Below are positions 11,001-34,100 of a DNA stretch of 64,000 nt, in pieces. Made by a program: the position numbers and the translations under genes. Each line of letters begins with the position of its first letter. The stretch's first letter is position 1. The notes beneath the pieces are model-generated. The model made no database searches, was not told where the DNA came from, and saw nothing but the letters and a program-made list of their open reading frames with translations. This DNA comes from Ciona intestinalis (lineage: Eukaryota; Chordata; Ascidiacea; Phlebobranchia; Cionidae), in the NCBI RefSeq assembly GCF_000224145.3, contig NW_004190396.2, positions 310,001 to 374,000 of the forward strand, given 5' to 3'.

Positions 11001-12864
11001 ATGCCCACAGTCAAGTTGCTGAAGCTATTGCAGTGTGTGGATAAACAGACATGACTTTTGGTTGGTTTCCAAAGTGTAACTTAATAGTTGCCACTCCTGC
11101 ACTTAACAATTATCTTTTGGTGAAATTTTGATAGGGTATATAATGCAGTAGTGGGACACTGTGTTTTGCAACTAAATTAATCTCAAAATTCCCTAGCACA
11201 ATTTCTGTATGTAGACATATGGAACCGCTGAGACCAAAATACGCGCGTGTTGGACGTTTGAGTTACTGCCCCCACCGTAGCGCGCTGTTCGAAAAATAAT
11301 GTGGCGAGTTTTACCGTCTGTCGTTTTGCAGATAATTCCCATTTCTTCGTTGTTTTATCTAATTTGATCTTCCCTATCGTTGTTAAGATAATATGAATTT
11401 ATTTTTCCAAGGTGCGAGCTCGAAAACAGTAGTTTTAACCGAAAAATCGTCATTATAGACATAGCTTCGTAAGGAATATATGTTTACCAATCATAAAATT
11501 GACTTTCGTCCCTTTTAAATGTTTCGCAACCGCCGAAACATTCAAGTTTATATTTAAATGCAACCGAAAAGTAAACTAATTATACGCGCATAGCAGTCAA
11601 AGCAACGTCATAATAAATTTGCAATTGAGCAATTATGACGTAACAACGACTGAAAACGAGAATTTATTTTTCCGCCAATGATTCAAAATTTCGCGGAATA
11701 ATTTTATTTTTATCCCTGGCGGTTGAATATTTATGACTACTCGTATTGTTTAGGTGTAATTCAACCTGATGACTGATATAACAGTGTAGCAGTTATCTTT
11801 TCAACTGTTTTAAGTTTTCAACGGTACATAAAATGGCGGAAAAATTTAAAAATATATTCACCTATAAAGTTACACACGTGTTGACTCGTAAGCTGGCACG
11901 AGGTGTATGAAACAGAACACCCGTATTATAACGACCATCGTTGCCCCTCCATGCGAGAACGAATACGTTACGTTCAGTATATTTTTTACAGCGTTCAAGC
12001 AATTACCGGCATTTTAGTTGATTTCCGGCGTTATAAATCCAACGCTCAGGCCATGAAAGTAAAGAACATAAAAAGCGCCGTCCGCTTCGTCGTTTTGTGA
12101 CGTCATTTTAGAGAACCATCGGCGGTTTCGAAAGCCAATTAATGGTTGTGAAACACTTGTGTCTATGTATGATTCTACATGCGCGTTGCAATCGCCTATT
12201 GGCCGCAATTAAAGGAGAGTTGACCCTAAATCTATGGTTGTCGTTCCCTGTCATAATTCCCCCTCCGTTGTTTTATTTATTTAATTTAATTGCAATCGGA
12301 GAGGCTTAAGTTATAGTAGGGTGGGAGAAGATGGGACACCTTTTTCTTTCTATTTTCTTATCCCATTCGGTAGTAAACAGAGAACATTCAAAGAGTTCTA
12401 AAATCGTATCTTTACGACTTTCATCGACCGTTGTTAATTGTTTAAAACACGATTAGGATATTTGGATATCATGTGCCAAAGGTGTCCCGTCTTACCCGCC
12501 CTAATATATAGTACTGTGGGGGAAGATGGGACACTTTTAGTTAATAATGTTCAAATATTCTGATCGTGTTTTAAACAATTAACGACGGTCGATGGGAGTC
12601 GTGAGGATACGGTTTTATAATTATTTAAATGTTCTTTGTTTACTACCAAGTTGGACGAGAAAATAGAATTAAAATGTGTCCCATCTTTCCCCACCCTACT
12701 ATATTATATTAGCACAGTAAATATTTTTCACTCTCATTAAAACATTAGACCAACCTCCTTACCTGTCGGGCAGCTATTACACGTTAACTTGCACAACGTT
12801 CGTATGGCTGCAACCCCGCAGTGCGTGGATAGTCGACTGCATGTTGGGGAACCGTCTACGCAAT
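5093..12864 (-). CDS. Mosaic serine protease, ShKT-EGF-EGF-trypsin-ShKT (5' end missing)
   Basis: Ten exons in transcription order: 12864-12763, 10186-10070, 9761-9603, 9390-9275, 8957-8872, 8235-8133, 7839-7674, 6576-6418, 6159-5983, 5241-5093 (stop TAG). They encode about 444 residues in consistent phase. Domains: an N-terminal ShKT cysteine module (DCVDGSPTCSR); an EGF module (DPCSLTNGGCNQLC); a calcium-type EGF (DIDECTEGPNPC); an activation site at R/VFRG; and a trypsin domain with all catalytic residues (His in SAAHC, Asp in NDIALIKL, Ser in GDSGGP). Asp lies six residues before the serine, which predicts cleavage after Arg/Lys. A second ShKT module closes the protein (NPCKGLVDAHTDC to GGTC). 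The signal-peptide exon was not found; the ShKT exon begins in phase 1, so at least one exon is missing upstream. It is presumably secreted. The family resembles tunicate blood or digestive trypsins; no ortholog is claimed. Confidence 0.9.
5297..5665 (-). mobile_element. SINE copy with three reverse tail units
   Basis: Three reverse-oriented tail units, each with TTATAACAC, GTTTCATACAC and ACAAGTTACCA, are followed by the reverse body. It sits in the last intron of the protease gene. Confidence 0.8.
6765..7447 (+). repeat. 97-bp minisatellite array, about 7-8 units
   Basis: Units contain CTATATGGGTGAGGTCCTAC, AGTGAGGCACG, CCTGGGATTTAGG and CATTACCCCAACATTG. Three consecutive copies (about 7120-7390) are nearly identical, so this part expanded recently. 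It lies in a protease intron and is antisense to that gene. Confidence 0.88.
9420..9965 (-). mobile_element. Two reverse SINE fragments flanking a protease exon
   Basis: Fragments at about 9420-9560 and 9775-9965 carry reverse tail units, the second also the body. They lie on either side of the EGF exon 9603-9761, close to both splice sites, without disrupting them. Confidence 0.7.
10873..11100 (+). repeat. Tandem duplication, 116-bp spacing
   Basis: Two near-identical blocks start at 10873 and 10989; both contain CATGCCCACAGTC, GCTGAAGCTATTGCAG and GACATGACTTTTGGTTGG. A short third start (TTGCCACTCC) follows at about 11088. Confidence 0.8.
11868..11975 (+). mobile_element. Single SINE tail unit
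   Basis: The unit GTTACACACGTGTTGAC through CATGCGAGAACGAATA matches the 98-bp tail unit without a SINE head. Confidence 0.7.
12312..12508 (+). mobile_element. MITE family A copy (first of an adjacent pair)
   Basis: The copy starts ATAGTAGGGTGGGAGAAGAT and ends GTCCCGTCTTACCCGCCC. The core contains CGTTGTTAATTGTTTAAAAC. Confidence 0.82.
12509..12712 (-). mobile_element. MITE family A copy (second of an adjacent pair, inverted core)
   Basis: It starts TACTGTGGGGGAAGATGGGA and ends GTCCCATCTTTCCCCACCC. The core is inverted relative to its neighbour (GTTTTAAACAATTAACGACG), so the two copies abut in opposite orientation. Confidence 0.82.
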
Positions 12865-14146
12865 CTGAGGATTCAAATCATTGAATATTAGTTAAAAAAT
12901 TCATAATATATTTGTAATGCTTTTTGACAGTGTCCCCGCGGATGTTCTGTTTCATACACCTCGTGCCCGCTTACAAGTTACCACGTATATAAATTTGTGG
13001 GTGATTGTGTATTTGCGAACTTAGTTAAAATAGCAGCAAAGATAGAGTAGTAAAGATAAAATATCGGTTAAATAAACGCGCTATAGGTTAAACAAACACG
13101 GCAATTATTGCTAAAAAGCGTTGGCAATACATCTTAAATCCACAGTAGGTAAACACGCCACGGTTAAACTGTTGTTTTTGATTTAACTAGTTTGATATGA
13201 AGTTAAATTCAATTGCTCAACTAAAGTTATGCCATACTAACCCGAATACACGCCCGGTAAGCATGAAGTGGTGACCATAATAAGAAGTAAAACTTGAAAT
13301 CTGGAAATGAATAAGTTAATTGTAAAGCATTGTGTTGTTTTATATTTTTAGCGGGTAAGTACTAACACGGTGTCTTATTGCGGGTATATGCGACGATCCA
13401 ATGAATAAATTGACCTCATCGTAACTTATACTCCCTAGCGGCTTAGCGATCCTCGCATGGCGGGGCAACGACAGTTGTTGTAACATAAATGTTTTGTTTC
13501 ATACACCTCGTTTTACCGCGTAAGAAACTTTGTGGGTGATTGTTTTTTTCTTAGTTGAATCACTTTGGACAAAGCAAGACCGAAATTGAATAAACGTATT
13601 TTAGTTCCGCCAGTGAGGCTCAATCCTGGACACCCTCCGACCACGTGTTTATCAATTAAAGCGGTTCCTCTTAAACCGGAAACATTGATTGTGACGAGTG
13701 TGACGTACAATAGCGCATACTACGTAACAATGGTATATGGACAGCAGTGTGTTTGATCACTTTCAATATATAAGGCTTATGATTTTCGGATTAGATTCCC
13801 ACTGTAGCGGGTTATATTATACACAACAGTGGGGGTTATGACTTGCGTTAAATCGCGGATAAATCTCTATCTGATGACGCCATTAGAACAAAGCTTGTAG
13901 CGTAGTAATACGAAAATCGTTATGTGACGTCATAATTAATATTCGCGTAAACGCGCAAGAGAGAATGAAATAGAACAAACAAACAAAAATTTGCGTTTTA
14001 AAACAAATTATACAGAATACACAAGTATATGTTAACACTTGTGGTAGTTACATTGCACTTGTAATGTGAATACAACTGGCTTACCTTACGTCCATGTTTG
14101 CTGCTGTTCTGCTTTCGTTAGAATTGACAAGTTGTAACTGCCACCA

Positions 14147-14154
14147 TATTTATA
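14147..14154 (-). promoter_or_regulatory. Possible TATA box for the protease
   Basis: The minus strand reads TATAAATA. About 50 bases downstream on that strand are an ATG and a donor-like ATGGACGGTAAGG context (written with its splice signal, roughly 14100-14084). This would suit the start of the minus-strand protease transcript, but the leader peptide is not confirmed. Confidence 0.25.
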
Positions 14155-14556
14155 CACCTCTACGTAAGTTACGTCATCATACGGGTATGCATCCTGGCCA
14201 TTGTTTTACCGCTGACAATATTCTTATAAGGAGTGACCTCGACTTGTAAACAAATGAATGCAGAATTATATAAAGCGCTCATACACCAGACACCCGGATA
14301 TAGAGATGCGTCATTCAAGTTACAATGGCCGCCTTGAACTTTTTCTTACTCACGGCTTAAGTTTCTGTAATAGCGGATATCTAGTTTCACTTACTCATGC
14401 GTAATTAGGGGGGTTCTTGATATAAACCTGCACCGAACACGTATACAATAAACTACAACATTCAGTTACTGAATATAAATAGAGGGGATAACAACGATGT
14501 CGATGCGAGCGCGTGTTCTCGCGTACCCCGCGGGTATTATGACGTCACTATTTGAA

Positions 14557-14858
14557 CGCCGCCGTAGCACAGCGGTTAGCGCGCTTGCATCTAACCCACA
14601 GGTTAATAGTTCAAGGCTCGTCGCTGCTACCATTGTGAGCATATGTGTCCTTGGGCAAGACACTTAACGACAATTGCTCCAACCCAGTGGTCACTGATGG
14701 GTTGTCCAATTTGTCAGCCATACATAAAAACAATCAACCACAAAGTAACATACATGGTAACTCAAAAGCGGGCACAAGATGTATGAAACAGAACACCCGT
14801 GTTATAACGACTGTCATTGGCCCGCCATGTGAGGATAAATAAGTTAAATACGTTTGAT
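14557..14858 (+). mobile_element. Full-length tRNA-headed SINE
   Basis: The A box TAGCACAGCGG fits the Pol III consensus TRGYNNARNNG, and AGTTCAAGGCTC stands at the B-box position. The body includes TTGGGCAAGACACTTAACG and CAACCCAGTGGTCACTGATG. A single tail unit ends GAGGATAAATAAGTTA. Confidence 0.88.
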
Positions 14859-15309
14859 TGTTTGTTTTATTGCATCATCACAATACACATTATCCATACA
14901 GCGGTATCAGGATATTGTCCGAGTAACACGTAATAATAGGCAATGATGGAGCGTTTATGACGTAATAAACAATAACAAAGGTAGAATTAGGCCCGATTGT
15001 GATGAAACAAATTTGATTATTAGAAACAAACGTAAAAAGCAAATTAAAAATTTTAAAACAAAATTTCATGATTTACACCCTTTGTGTTTTAAATTTCATT
15101 GTTCTAGTATTTACATTGTGTTATTGTTGGGGGACAGTACGTGGTTATGACATCACTATAAAAACATTGAAGCAAAAGGCCAGCTTGACCTAAAATTTGA
15201 CAAAAATCTCGAAAAAATTTGGTCTGTTTTGCCACAAGCTGTTTATATAAGTGCGTCTAATTTAGAAGGCGTAGCTTTTTACTGCCAAGCTGAGAGTTAC
15301 GTGACAACT

Positions 15310-15470
15310 CAAGGCACCAGACCTTGCGTGGCAGGGTGGGCAGGCCAACTCTGAAATTTTTACACTGCATTAATCAGTAAACATTACAACCAATAAATTA
15401 GAATTGTTTCACAAGTTTGCGCATTCAGCTACCCCTCCTCCCCTGTGTTTTACAAAGATTGGTGCCTATA
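15310..15470 (+). mobile_element. MITE family B copy in the CSK 3' UTR
   Basis: The copy runs from AAGGCACCAGACC to ATTGGTGCCTATA. It starts within seven bases of the CSK stop codon (15477-15479, read on the minus strand), so the CSK 3' untranslated region is built from this element. Confidence 0.78.
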
Positions 15471-15476
15471 AGACAA

Positions 15477-26227
<10,751 letters not shown>

Positions 26228-28139
26228 CTGAAATGTAAAAAGTTTGTTAAAACAACTTAAAAGTCTGCATTAATTGAAATATTCTAAGTTATTGAAAAGT
26301 TGAATAAATGTAACTTCCATGGTGGGGCAACAACAGTCATTATAACACAAGTGTTTTGTTTCATGCACCTTGTGCCTGCTTACAGGTAACAATGTCTTGT
26401 TGCATTTATTTTGTATTTTTTCCATAACTATAAAAGGAAATGGGGCCCTTCTGCGTGCAGACACACATTGTTGGTGTTGTCCACCATACGTGGGTATACT
26501 GAATGTCTACATATTTTGCAACACTGTCTATAATGCATTAAACAAGCATTAGTTCAATTAAAAAGCATCTTCCAAAAGATGCATCCAAACCTTAACTAAG
26601 ACACCAAACGAAATCACCTTGACCAAATACCTTACAAAAACCCACAAACTTTAGGTATAAAAAGTAAAATAAATAGGCCTTTTTGCGATATTACGTCACT
26701 TGCTGTATATTGCAGTTAGATTACGTGGTTTATGCGATACGAAGTTGAACTATTTCGTATTCGTTATTTTAAATACCATATAAAGTTACGACCTTCCGAA
26801 TTTAGTAACGCAAAATTTAGGAAGAATATAGCATTAATGTTTAGGTGTTAGAATTAGAAATAGCCCTTAGTAGAAACACAGAAGCAGTACGGAGATGACT
26901 TACCTATATCAAAGTAAATATGCATAAGGCAAGATAATGTTGAACAGAAAACTTGATTTATTTAATCCAATTTAGGTAAAATACACAGTTCCATATGCTA
27001 GACTACGTGTTTACATTATTTTAACAAGACAGTAATGAAAAGGTTGTTAAAAATGTTTTAAATAAACAGAAAACACCGACAATTCAGTCGTAAAATCTGT
27101 TTTAATATTTTGGAAAAATAGTAAATTATGACGTCACGTTTTTTTTATCTTATTTTTGATAGATGTTATACGTCGCTGTGACAGAGATCGGCATTTCCGC
27201 AAATTTCGAAAATAAAAAACAAACAAAAAAAGGCAACCAAAGTATCTATTTCAGTGCATTTTATTATTTTTAGCTAGTTTATCATTACTATTAGCAAGGT
27301 ATCTAATAGATACCAATCATTTTTTAGAGTTTTTAAATGTATAATTTTAGCAGCGATAACTTGTAAAAAGTAAAAGTTTTGTTACATAACAAATGTTTTG
27401 AAACATAACAAGCTTAAAATCTACTTTGATAAAAAGATATTATGTTTCAATTATCGTGTGTCAACCTAATTGCTTCGGTGGCAACAAGAATTTAAATAAT
27501 CGCTATAACTCCGTTTCGTAATTTTAGTCAAAATTGGAATTTATAAAATGTTTTGAAAATTTTGCTTTTACTAAATTTAGAAATTGTTATTTACAGTTTG
27601 AAAATCTTTATATGTCTTTTAAATGAACATGGTTTATTTTGTTAAGATTAGATTGCGTTTATAGGTTGTTAAGTGTCTAATTTCAATATGTAGTTGTCTG
27701 TTTTGGAAAGAACTAAAGATGCATATCACTTGTGTATTTAGTAGTTTACCGTCTGTGTAGTACAGTAAGCTTATGTTTATTTTAAGTTAACGTACTGGGT
27801 GTTGCTTAATCTGTAACATTACCCGAGATTTGTATAGATTTTTAGAATTACCAATATTGTAAATGGTGGATTCTTTACTAGCACTAAGAGTTTCCCCCTG
27901 TTCGCAGCATCAAGCCTTGATCCCAGTATCCTCTGGTTATGAGGCATGAGTTTTATTCATATATTTTTACAACTTAGACAACCCATTAGTGACCACTGCG
28001 TAATACCTTCTTTAACAATATACAAATATAAAATTTCTAAAACAGGTTTGGAGATTCAACCTATTTGTTGTTTATTAGGAAGCGTCGTGCATGCAGTTAC
28101 CCCCAAGTTCTCTTCACTCTAATGGAGACAAGTTAAAAA
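26228..28139. other. CSK/BRPF divergent intergenic region
   Basis: CSK and BRPF start codons face away from each other across about 1.9 kb. The region contains a reverse SINE tail unit (about 26295-26400), an AT-rich stretch and a TGACGTCA palindrome (27128-27137 region, ATGACGTCACG) that resembles a CREB/ATF site; a similar one lies at about 25713 in the first CSK intron. No coding exon recognised. Both 5' untranslated regions must lie here. Confidence 0.6.
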
Positions 28140-31100
28140 ATGGAAAGCGATTTTAAAGTTCATGATTTTCTACAATCTCTTCGTGAAACGAAACCGCCAT
28201 GGGAATGCCCAATCTGTCAAAAAACTTACAAAAGTTACGTGGGGATTGAGAATCACTTGTTAAACTTCGACCACAACGCTCCTGCAGGGAGCCAAAGCCC
28301 TGGCCCCACCCCTTCAAGAAAATTTAAGCTGAAATCGTCAAAAAAGAAGAAGAATAACAAACTTTTCCGTCGCTCCCCGTCCCCTGTTGACTTCACAGCC
28401 CCAGCCAGGGAAACATTAACGTGGGCCGAAGCTCAGAGGATGGTAGAAGTTGAATCAGAAGGGAAAACTTATAGGTGGGTTGAAACAGCGATAGTTAATC
28501 CTTAACTGAATATTTCTTATGCTTAATATATATTATTGACAAAAAATGTACTGGTGGACCTGGTTGTGGGTTAAAACAGGATAATTGAACTGTAACTCGT
28601 CACTCCTTGCTACGTGCCCCAGCTTCTATATAAACATAACATTAGGGTTTCCAATGTCATCTCAGATTTTAATAAACTCGAAAAACACGATCCCTTTTCT
28701 ATGAACATGTTGTTTAATCCATTCCTTCCCCAGATTAAACATCAGCGACAAACTCGACATTATTTCCGATTCCGACGTCGACAAGGAGGAAGATTCGAAC
28801 GAAGAGAGCGAAAAAAACAACAAACGGAACGAAAAATCTCCCTCGCCAGTTGTAAACAGCAAAGACTTAAAGGACGTAACCTTAGTGTGCACTTCACAAG
28901 ATACACAGAACAGCTTCCTAAACAACAATGTCCCTGGCAACACTGTAAAACCACTGCCACAGCCAACTTTCAGGGTATTACCTCAATATGATAAAGAAAC
29001 AGTGGACGCTCCTAAAAGGAAGACGGCTTATTATCGTTACATTGAAACTCCAGCTGAAGACTTGGCTGAAGAGGTTTGTGGCTTCATTTACCATACAAGT
29101 CAAACTTCCAATATGTTTGTGCATGTTTTGAGGGGAAAAAGTCAAAGCACATGTAATTAATAATCCTGGGTTACAATAATTAGTGCATCTGTTACCGGTT
29201 CAAGGCTCGTTGCTGCTACTATTGCGGGCGTATGTGTCTTTCAAAACCTCTGTTATAACTGTCGTTGCTAAATCATGCAAAAATAAATAAGTTACATATA
29301 ATATCTATTAAAATACAGGTTGAGTACGACATGGATGAGGAAGATGCGGTATGGCTTGAACTGATGAACAACCATCGTAAGGACGACGGGCAAGCCATGG
29401 TCACCGCTGATCAACTTGAGTTGTTGATGGACAGGTTTGAAAAAGAATCGTATTTTGAACAAGCACGGAATGGAAATGGAGTGTCAGGGAACCAGGTATT
29501 TGTTGCTTGCAAGTTTTATGTTGGGTTTTAGTTGTCTTCAGTGAGCCGCACCTGATACATAGAATGTAAGTCTATTACCCCAACACCCAGGGTGCTACCA
29601 TCTAGACCCCACTGAGGCAGTTTATAGAGACTTAATAATAGAGATTCTATTCTATAAGGGTGAGGTCTTCAGTGAGGCAAATCTAAGACCTGGGATGTAG
29701 GTCTATTACCCCAACACCCAGGGTGCTACCATTTAGACCCCACTGAGGCAGTTTATAGAGACTTAATAATAGAGAATCTATTCTATAAGGGTGAGGTCTT
29801 CAGTGAGACACACCTGAGACCTGGGATGTAGGTCTATTACCCCAGTCCCCAACACCCAGGGTGCTACCATCTATACCCCACTGAGGCAGTTTATAGACAC
29901 TCAATAATAGAGAATATATTATGTAGCTCTATTATTTCCACCAATTAGACCCAACTTAGGCCCTACCTATGTACACAAACAATATGTTTTCTTTTACCAA
30001 GCATAAAATAATATAGGAGAGATTGCATATATCTGTAATACACCTATGCCTAATGTTATGTGCATACACACATCCAACAACCTTCCACACTGCAGCCGAT
30101 GATCGACGAAGACGCTGTGTGTTGCGTTTGTAACGATGGTGAATGCCAGAACTCCAATGTCATCTTGTTCTGCGATATGTGTAACCTGGCTGTGCACCAG
30201 GAATGCTATGGTGTCCCTTATATACCTGAGGGTCAATGGTTGTGTAGGAGGTGTCTACAATCCCCATCTTGCCCCGTTAGTTGCAGGTTGTGCCCTAATA
30301 GAAGTGGTGCGTTCAAACAAACGGATGATGGACACTGGGCGCATGTGGTGAGTGCTGTGTTATGTTATGTTGTGTGACCTGTGACTTTATTCAAAAGTAT
30401 TATAAATTTAGAATAAAAGTGTAGGTATCTTGAGTATGTTGTTTGTATTATTATGTAGAAGTCATGCTAAGGGGTTTGGGTGGATTGGGGTGGGTGGGTA
30501 AAGGTTTCAGTACGTGGCTCAATGATTAGGTGTTTGCATTGTAACCAAAGGATACCTGGTTCAATGCCCAATACTGATACACACATGTGTTCCGGACAAG
30601 TCACTTAACAGACATTGCTCCAACCAAGTGGTCACTAATGGGTTGTAGCATCCTAGATGTTGGGGTAATGGACCAACTCTGGCCTAAATCTTACGCCCTA
30701 TGGCGTGCTTCACTATAGGACCTCACCCTTGTTAATACTCAAAAGTGTCTGTTTTTAAGAAGATCCAACATAAAAGTAACACAGATCTATTAACCCCACC
30801 CCAGGTATGTGCTCTATGGGTCCCAGAAGTTGGGTTCGCGAACACTGTCTTCCTCGAACCCATCGATGGTTTGAAACGAATCCCTGCAGCTCGATGGAGG
30901 CTTAGTTGTTATATATGTAAACAACGGCATGCAGGGGCATCCATACAATGTCATCGCGCTAACTGCTACACTGCTTTCCATGTAACATGTGCCCAACAAG
31001 CTGGCTTGTACATGAAGATGGAGCCAGTTAGGAAGGCTGGTCGTAATGGTATGACAGTTACAGTGGAGAAAGAAGCTTATTGTGACGTGCATACACCACC

Positions 31101-34100
31101 TGATGCTTCGCCACGACAGTATAAAGCTAACGGTTTACTGGTGAGGATATTATGTACTAAAGTATTAAGTTATAAATGGATAAATTTAATGATGTTATCA
31201 TTCCCATGTATTTGGTGGTAAGTATTATTATTTACTGTCTGTTTCGAATTACATTAATATGCTCTTCAAAAGTTTTTTTCAAAAATATATTTTCTGTGCC
31301 AAAATATCATCAAATAATTTTTGCAGATATAAGTTTTCCATATACCTATATTTGGGTTTGGGTATGTAAGTTTGTAAGTTTTGTCGTATTCAAACTTCAG
31401 GCAGTTACAAATAAATCCATATTTATTGGGGAAATTAATAAGTTTGGTTTTATGGGGTTAGCATGGAGGTCATGCTACATCTAAAGATCTAACCCTTCAT
31501 AAGTAACACAATGAACTTTTATAATTGAGTTTAATTTTATCCTGGTGAAGTTTTTCTGTATGACAGAAAACATCGGTGTAATTTAGCATTTTTTATACTT
31601 GTGGGGCAAATTTATATTTAATTTCACCTTGGTAGCTTCTTCAGCATGGTATGCCACATAGGTGCATTAAAGTAACATTTTTATACTGGAGAGGTTGCTT
31701 TATTTATCAATCTATGCCTGTTAACAAGGATATCAGAATAACTTTAACCTGAAAGCCCTGATTAGTTTTGCAGTATGGCAAATGAAACATATAGTATAAC
31801 AATTAACACTTTTACCAGAGGAGCTAATTTATGTATTAAACCCTTCCTGGTAGCAAGCAACAGAATACCTCTAAACCTTCTTCAGCCCTGGTGAAGTTTT
31901 GCAATATGGCTGATGAAATGTTCCTATATTAATATGGTGGGCAGCGGAAGACGGGACACCTTTAGCACATAATATTCAAACATCCTGATCGTGTTTATTA
32001 ACAACAGTCTATGGGAGTCGTGTCCTTTGTTTGCTACCAAATGGGACAAGAAAATAGTATGAATAGGTGTCCCATCTCCCCCACCCTACTGTGTATATAT
32101 TATATTAAACTATACCTGGTAGCAATAACAGCATATTAACGAAACATTCTTTATAGAAAAACAACTTTGAAGAACCGGGTTCTACTGAAAAGATGAAGCG
32201 AGCACGAAGAATATTGGCCGAGAAACGACATGAGATGCCACAGATTGCTATCCCGTATATTCCAAGGGATAAGTATGTGGCTTTGTATTATATAATGATT
32301 AATAATCCATGGCTGTGTTTATTTGTCGAAGTATATTTTTATGAGATATTGTGCCAACTGGCCTAAATATCAGGGTGCCTAGAATAAAAAGGAGCTTGTG
32401 TATTGTTTGTATTTGTTTCATATGGATGAGGCCTTGTGGAGAGGCTGGTCATATTTATTAGATCTGAGGTTCATACCAGAGTTGGTCAAATATTTCCAGG
32501 AAATTTTTGTTTACAATTTTCCACCAGACAAATTTCCCTCTTATTGGTTTCAATGTTGACTAATGTAGTGTAGAAAATTCCAGGGTTGGCCTGCCTACCC
32601 TGTCTGCCCCAGTTTTTGCAAAAACTTAATTACTCTAAGTAAGCGACTACTATTACTTATTTTAGGTAAAATATTACCATTATTTATGGTATTTGTTTTT
32701 TATGTGCTTCTCTATTTTTATGTGCATCACTATTTTTCAATTTTACATATTAATACAATAGGGTGAGGGAAGATAGGACACCTTTTCGCCCAATTTTCTT
32801 GTCTTATTTGGTAGTTAACAAAGAACATTCAAAGAATTATAAAACCGTATCCCCACGACTCCCATAGAACGTTGTTAGTTGTTTAAAACACGATCAGAAT
32901 ATTTGGATATTTTGTTCTAAATGTGTCTCATCTTACCCCACTGTAGTCTCATCTTACCCCACTATACATTTTGGAGATGGGTGGCAATGTTCACAGATTG
33001 ATACAATGTAAAAATCCACCCAAGGTTGGGTGTAAAGACCAATATTACTTATATTACTGTGTTATATGAAACTCTTACTTTCCTCACTTAACTTACGTAA
33101 ATACATTTCCACCCAGGATAAGCCACATTGGACGCAACATAAACATCCAGAAGAAAGGAGTGTTCATGCAACGGTTGTTGAGTTATTGGACGTTGAAACG
33201 ACAATCTCGTAACGGAGTTCCGCTGCTTAGAAGGTTGCACTCACATGTTCAACCCCATAAGCTGCATGAAGGGGTCAGTTGCTTGTGTAATACTGTCTAT
33301 AAGTTTGGTCCAGGGTGTTTGTAGAGGTCAAATCCATGTTAAAATACAGTGTAAAATACCCTCATGCATAGGTGTAATGTTTGGTGTATGTGGTGTGAAA
33401 TTTCATCCTAGCTTTTAAAACAGGGGTGGCATTCACCACATTCATCAATGCTGTTTAACGTCTATGAGTAGAACTGTATTTTATCAGTGCGCCCAAAACT
33501 TCGTTAAATTGTATCACCTATAAAGGCAATATTTCACCTATATTCTGTGAAATCTGTAATAGTATGTGTATGGTATTGCTTTAATTGAGATTTAGCTGGA
33601 GCAGTTAACTAATATTTTATATGATTTTCATATGTTCATAGTTATAATATCTTTATACAGGGCACTTCACACCAGAACGAGTTGATTGGTCAATTAAAGT
33701 TCTGGAACCGATTACGACACGATTTGGAACGAGCTCGATTGTTGATCGAACTTATTCGTAAACGGGAGAAGTTAAAAAGGGAGCAAGCCAGAATATCTCA
33801 GGTGGGGTTAAGTGGTGAAGGGGTCTAACTAGAGGAATATCTTGAAAAGTATATCTCATCGTGCCCTCTTACAAGTTACCGCAGTATTAATTCGAGATCG
33901 AGAATCTTTTAAAATAAGTTGAGTTAAGGGTCCAACTACAGGGCTATCTGAAAAATTATGTTACCACAGTATTAATTAAAACCAAGCAGAGGAATGGAAA
34001 TTTACTTTAAAATGCAGTTGTTTAAACACCCTATAACTAAAACCTGCTTGCTTACACAGTTACCATGTATGTAACTTTGTGGGTGATTTCTTATAAACAT

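Larger units (their letters stand above)
10187..12762. other. Large protease intron with a tandem duplication and two MITEs
   Basis: This intron lies between the first ShKT exon and the first EGF exon. It holds a 116-bp-period duplication (from 10873 and 10989), one SINE tail unit (11868-11975) and two adjacent MITE A copies (12312-12712). Bases 11210-12240 are richer in CG dinucleotides than their surroundings. No further exon was recognised. Confidence 0.6.
12865..15309. other. Region between the protease and CSK, including the missing protease 5' end
   Basis: This region must contain the protease leader exon(s), but I could not identify one with a signal peptide. It holds reverse SINE fragments (about 12935-13015 and 13435-13550), an unexplained plus-strand reading frame at 13565-13756, a possible minus-strand TATA box (14147-14154) and a full SINE (14557-14858). 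Confidence 0.6.

Noticed and set aside
28662..28966. Minus-strand frames opposite BRPF exon 2
   Set aside because: Shadows of the coding exon, which continues BRPF in phase.
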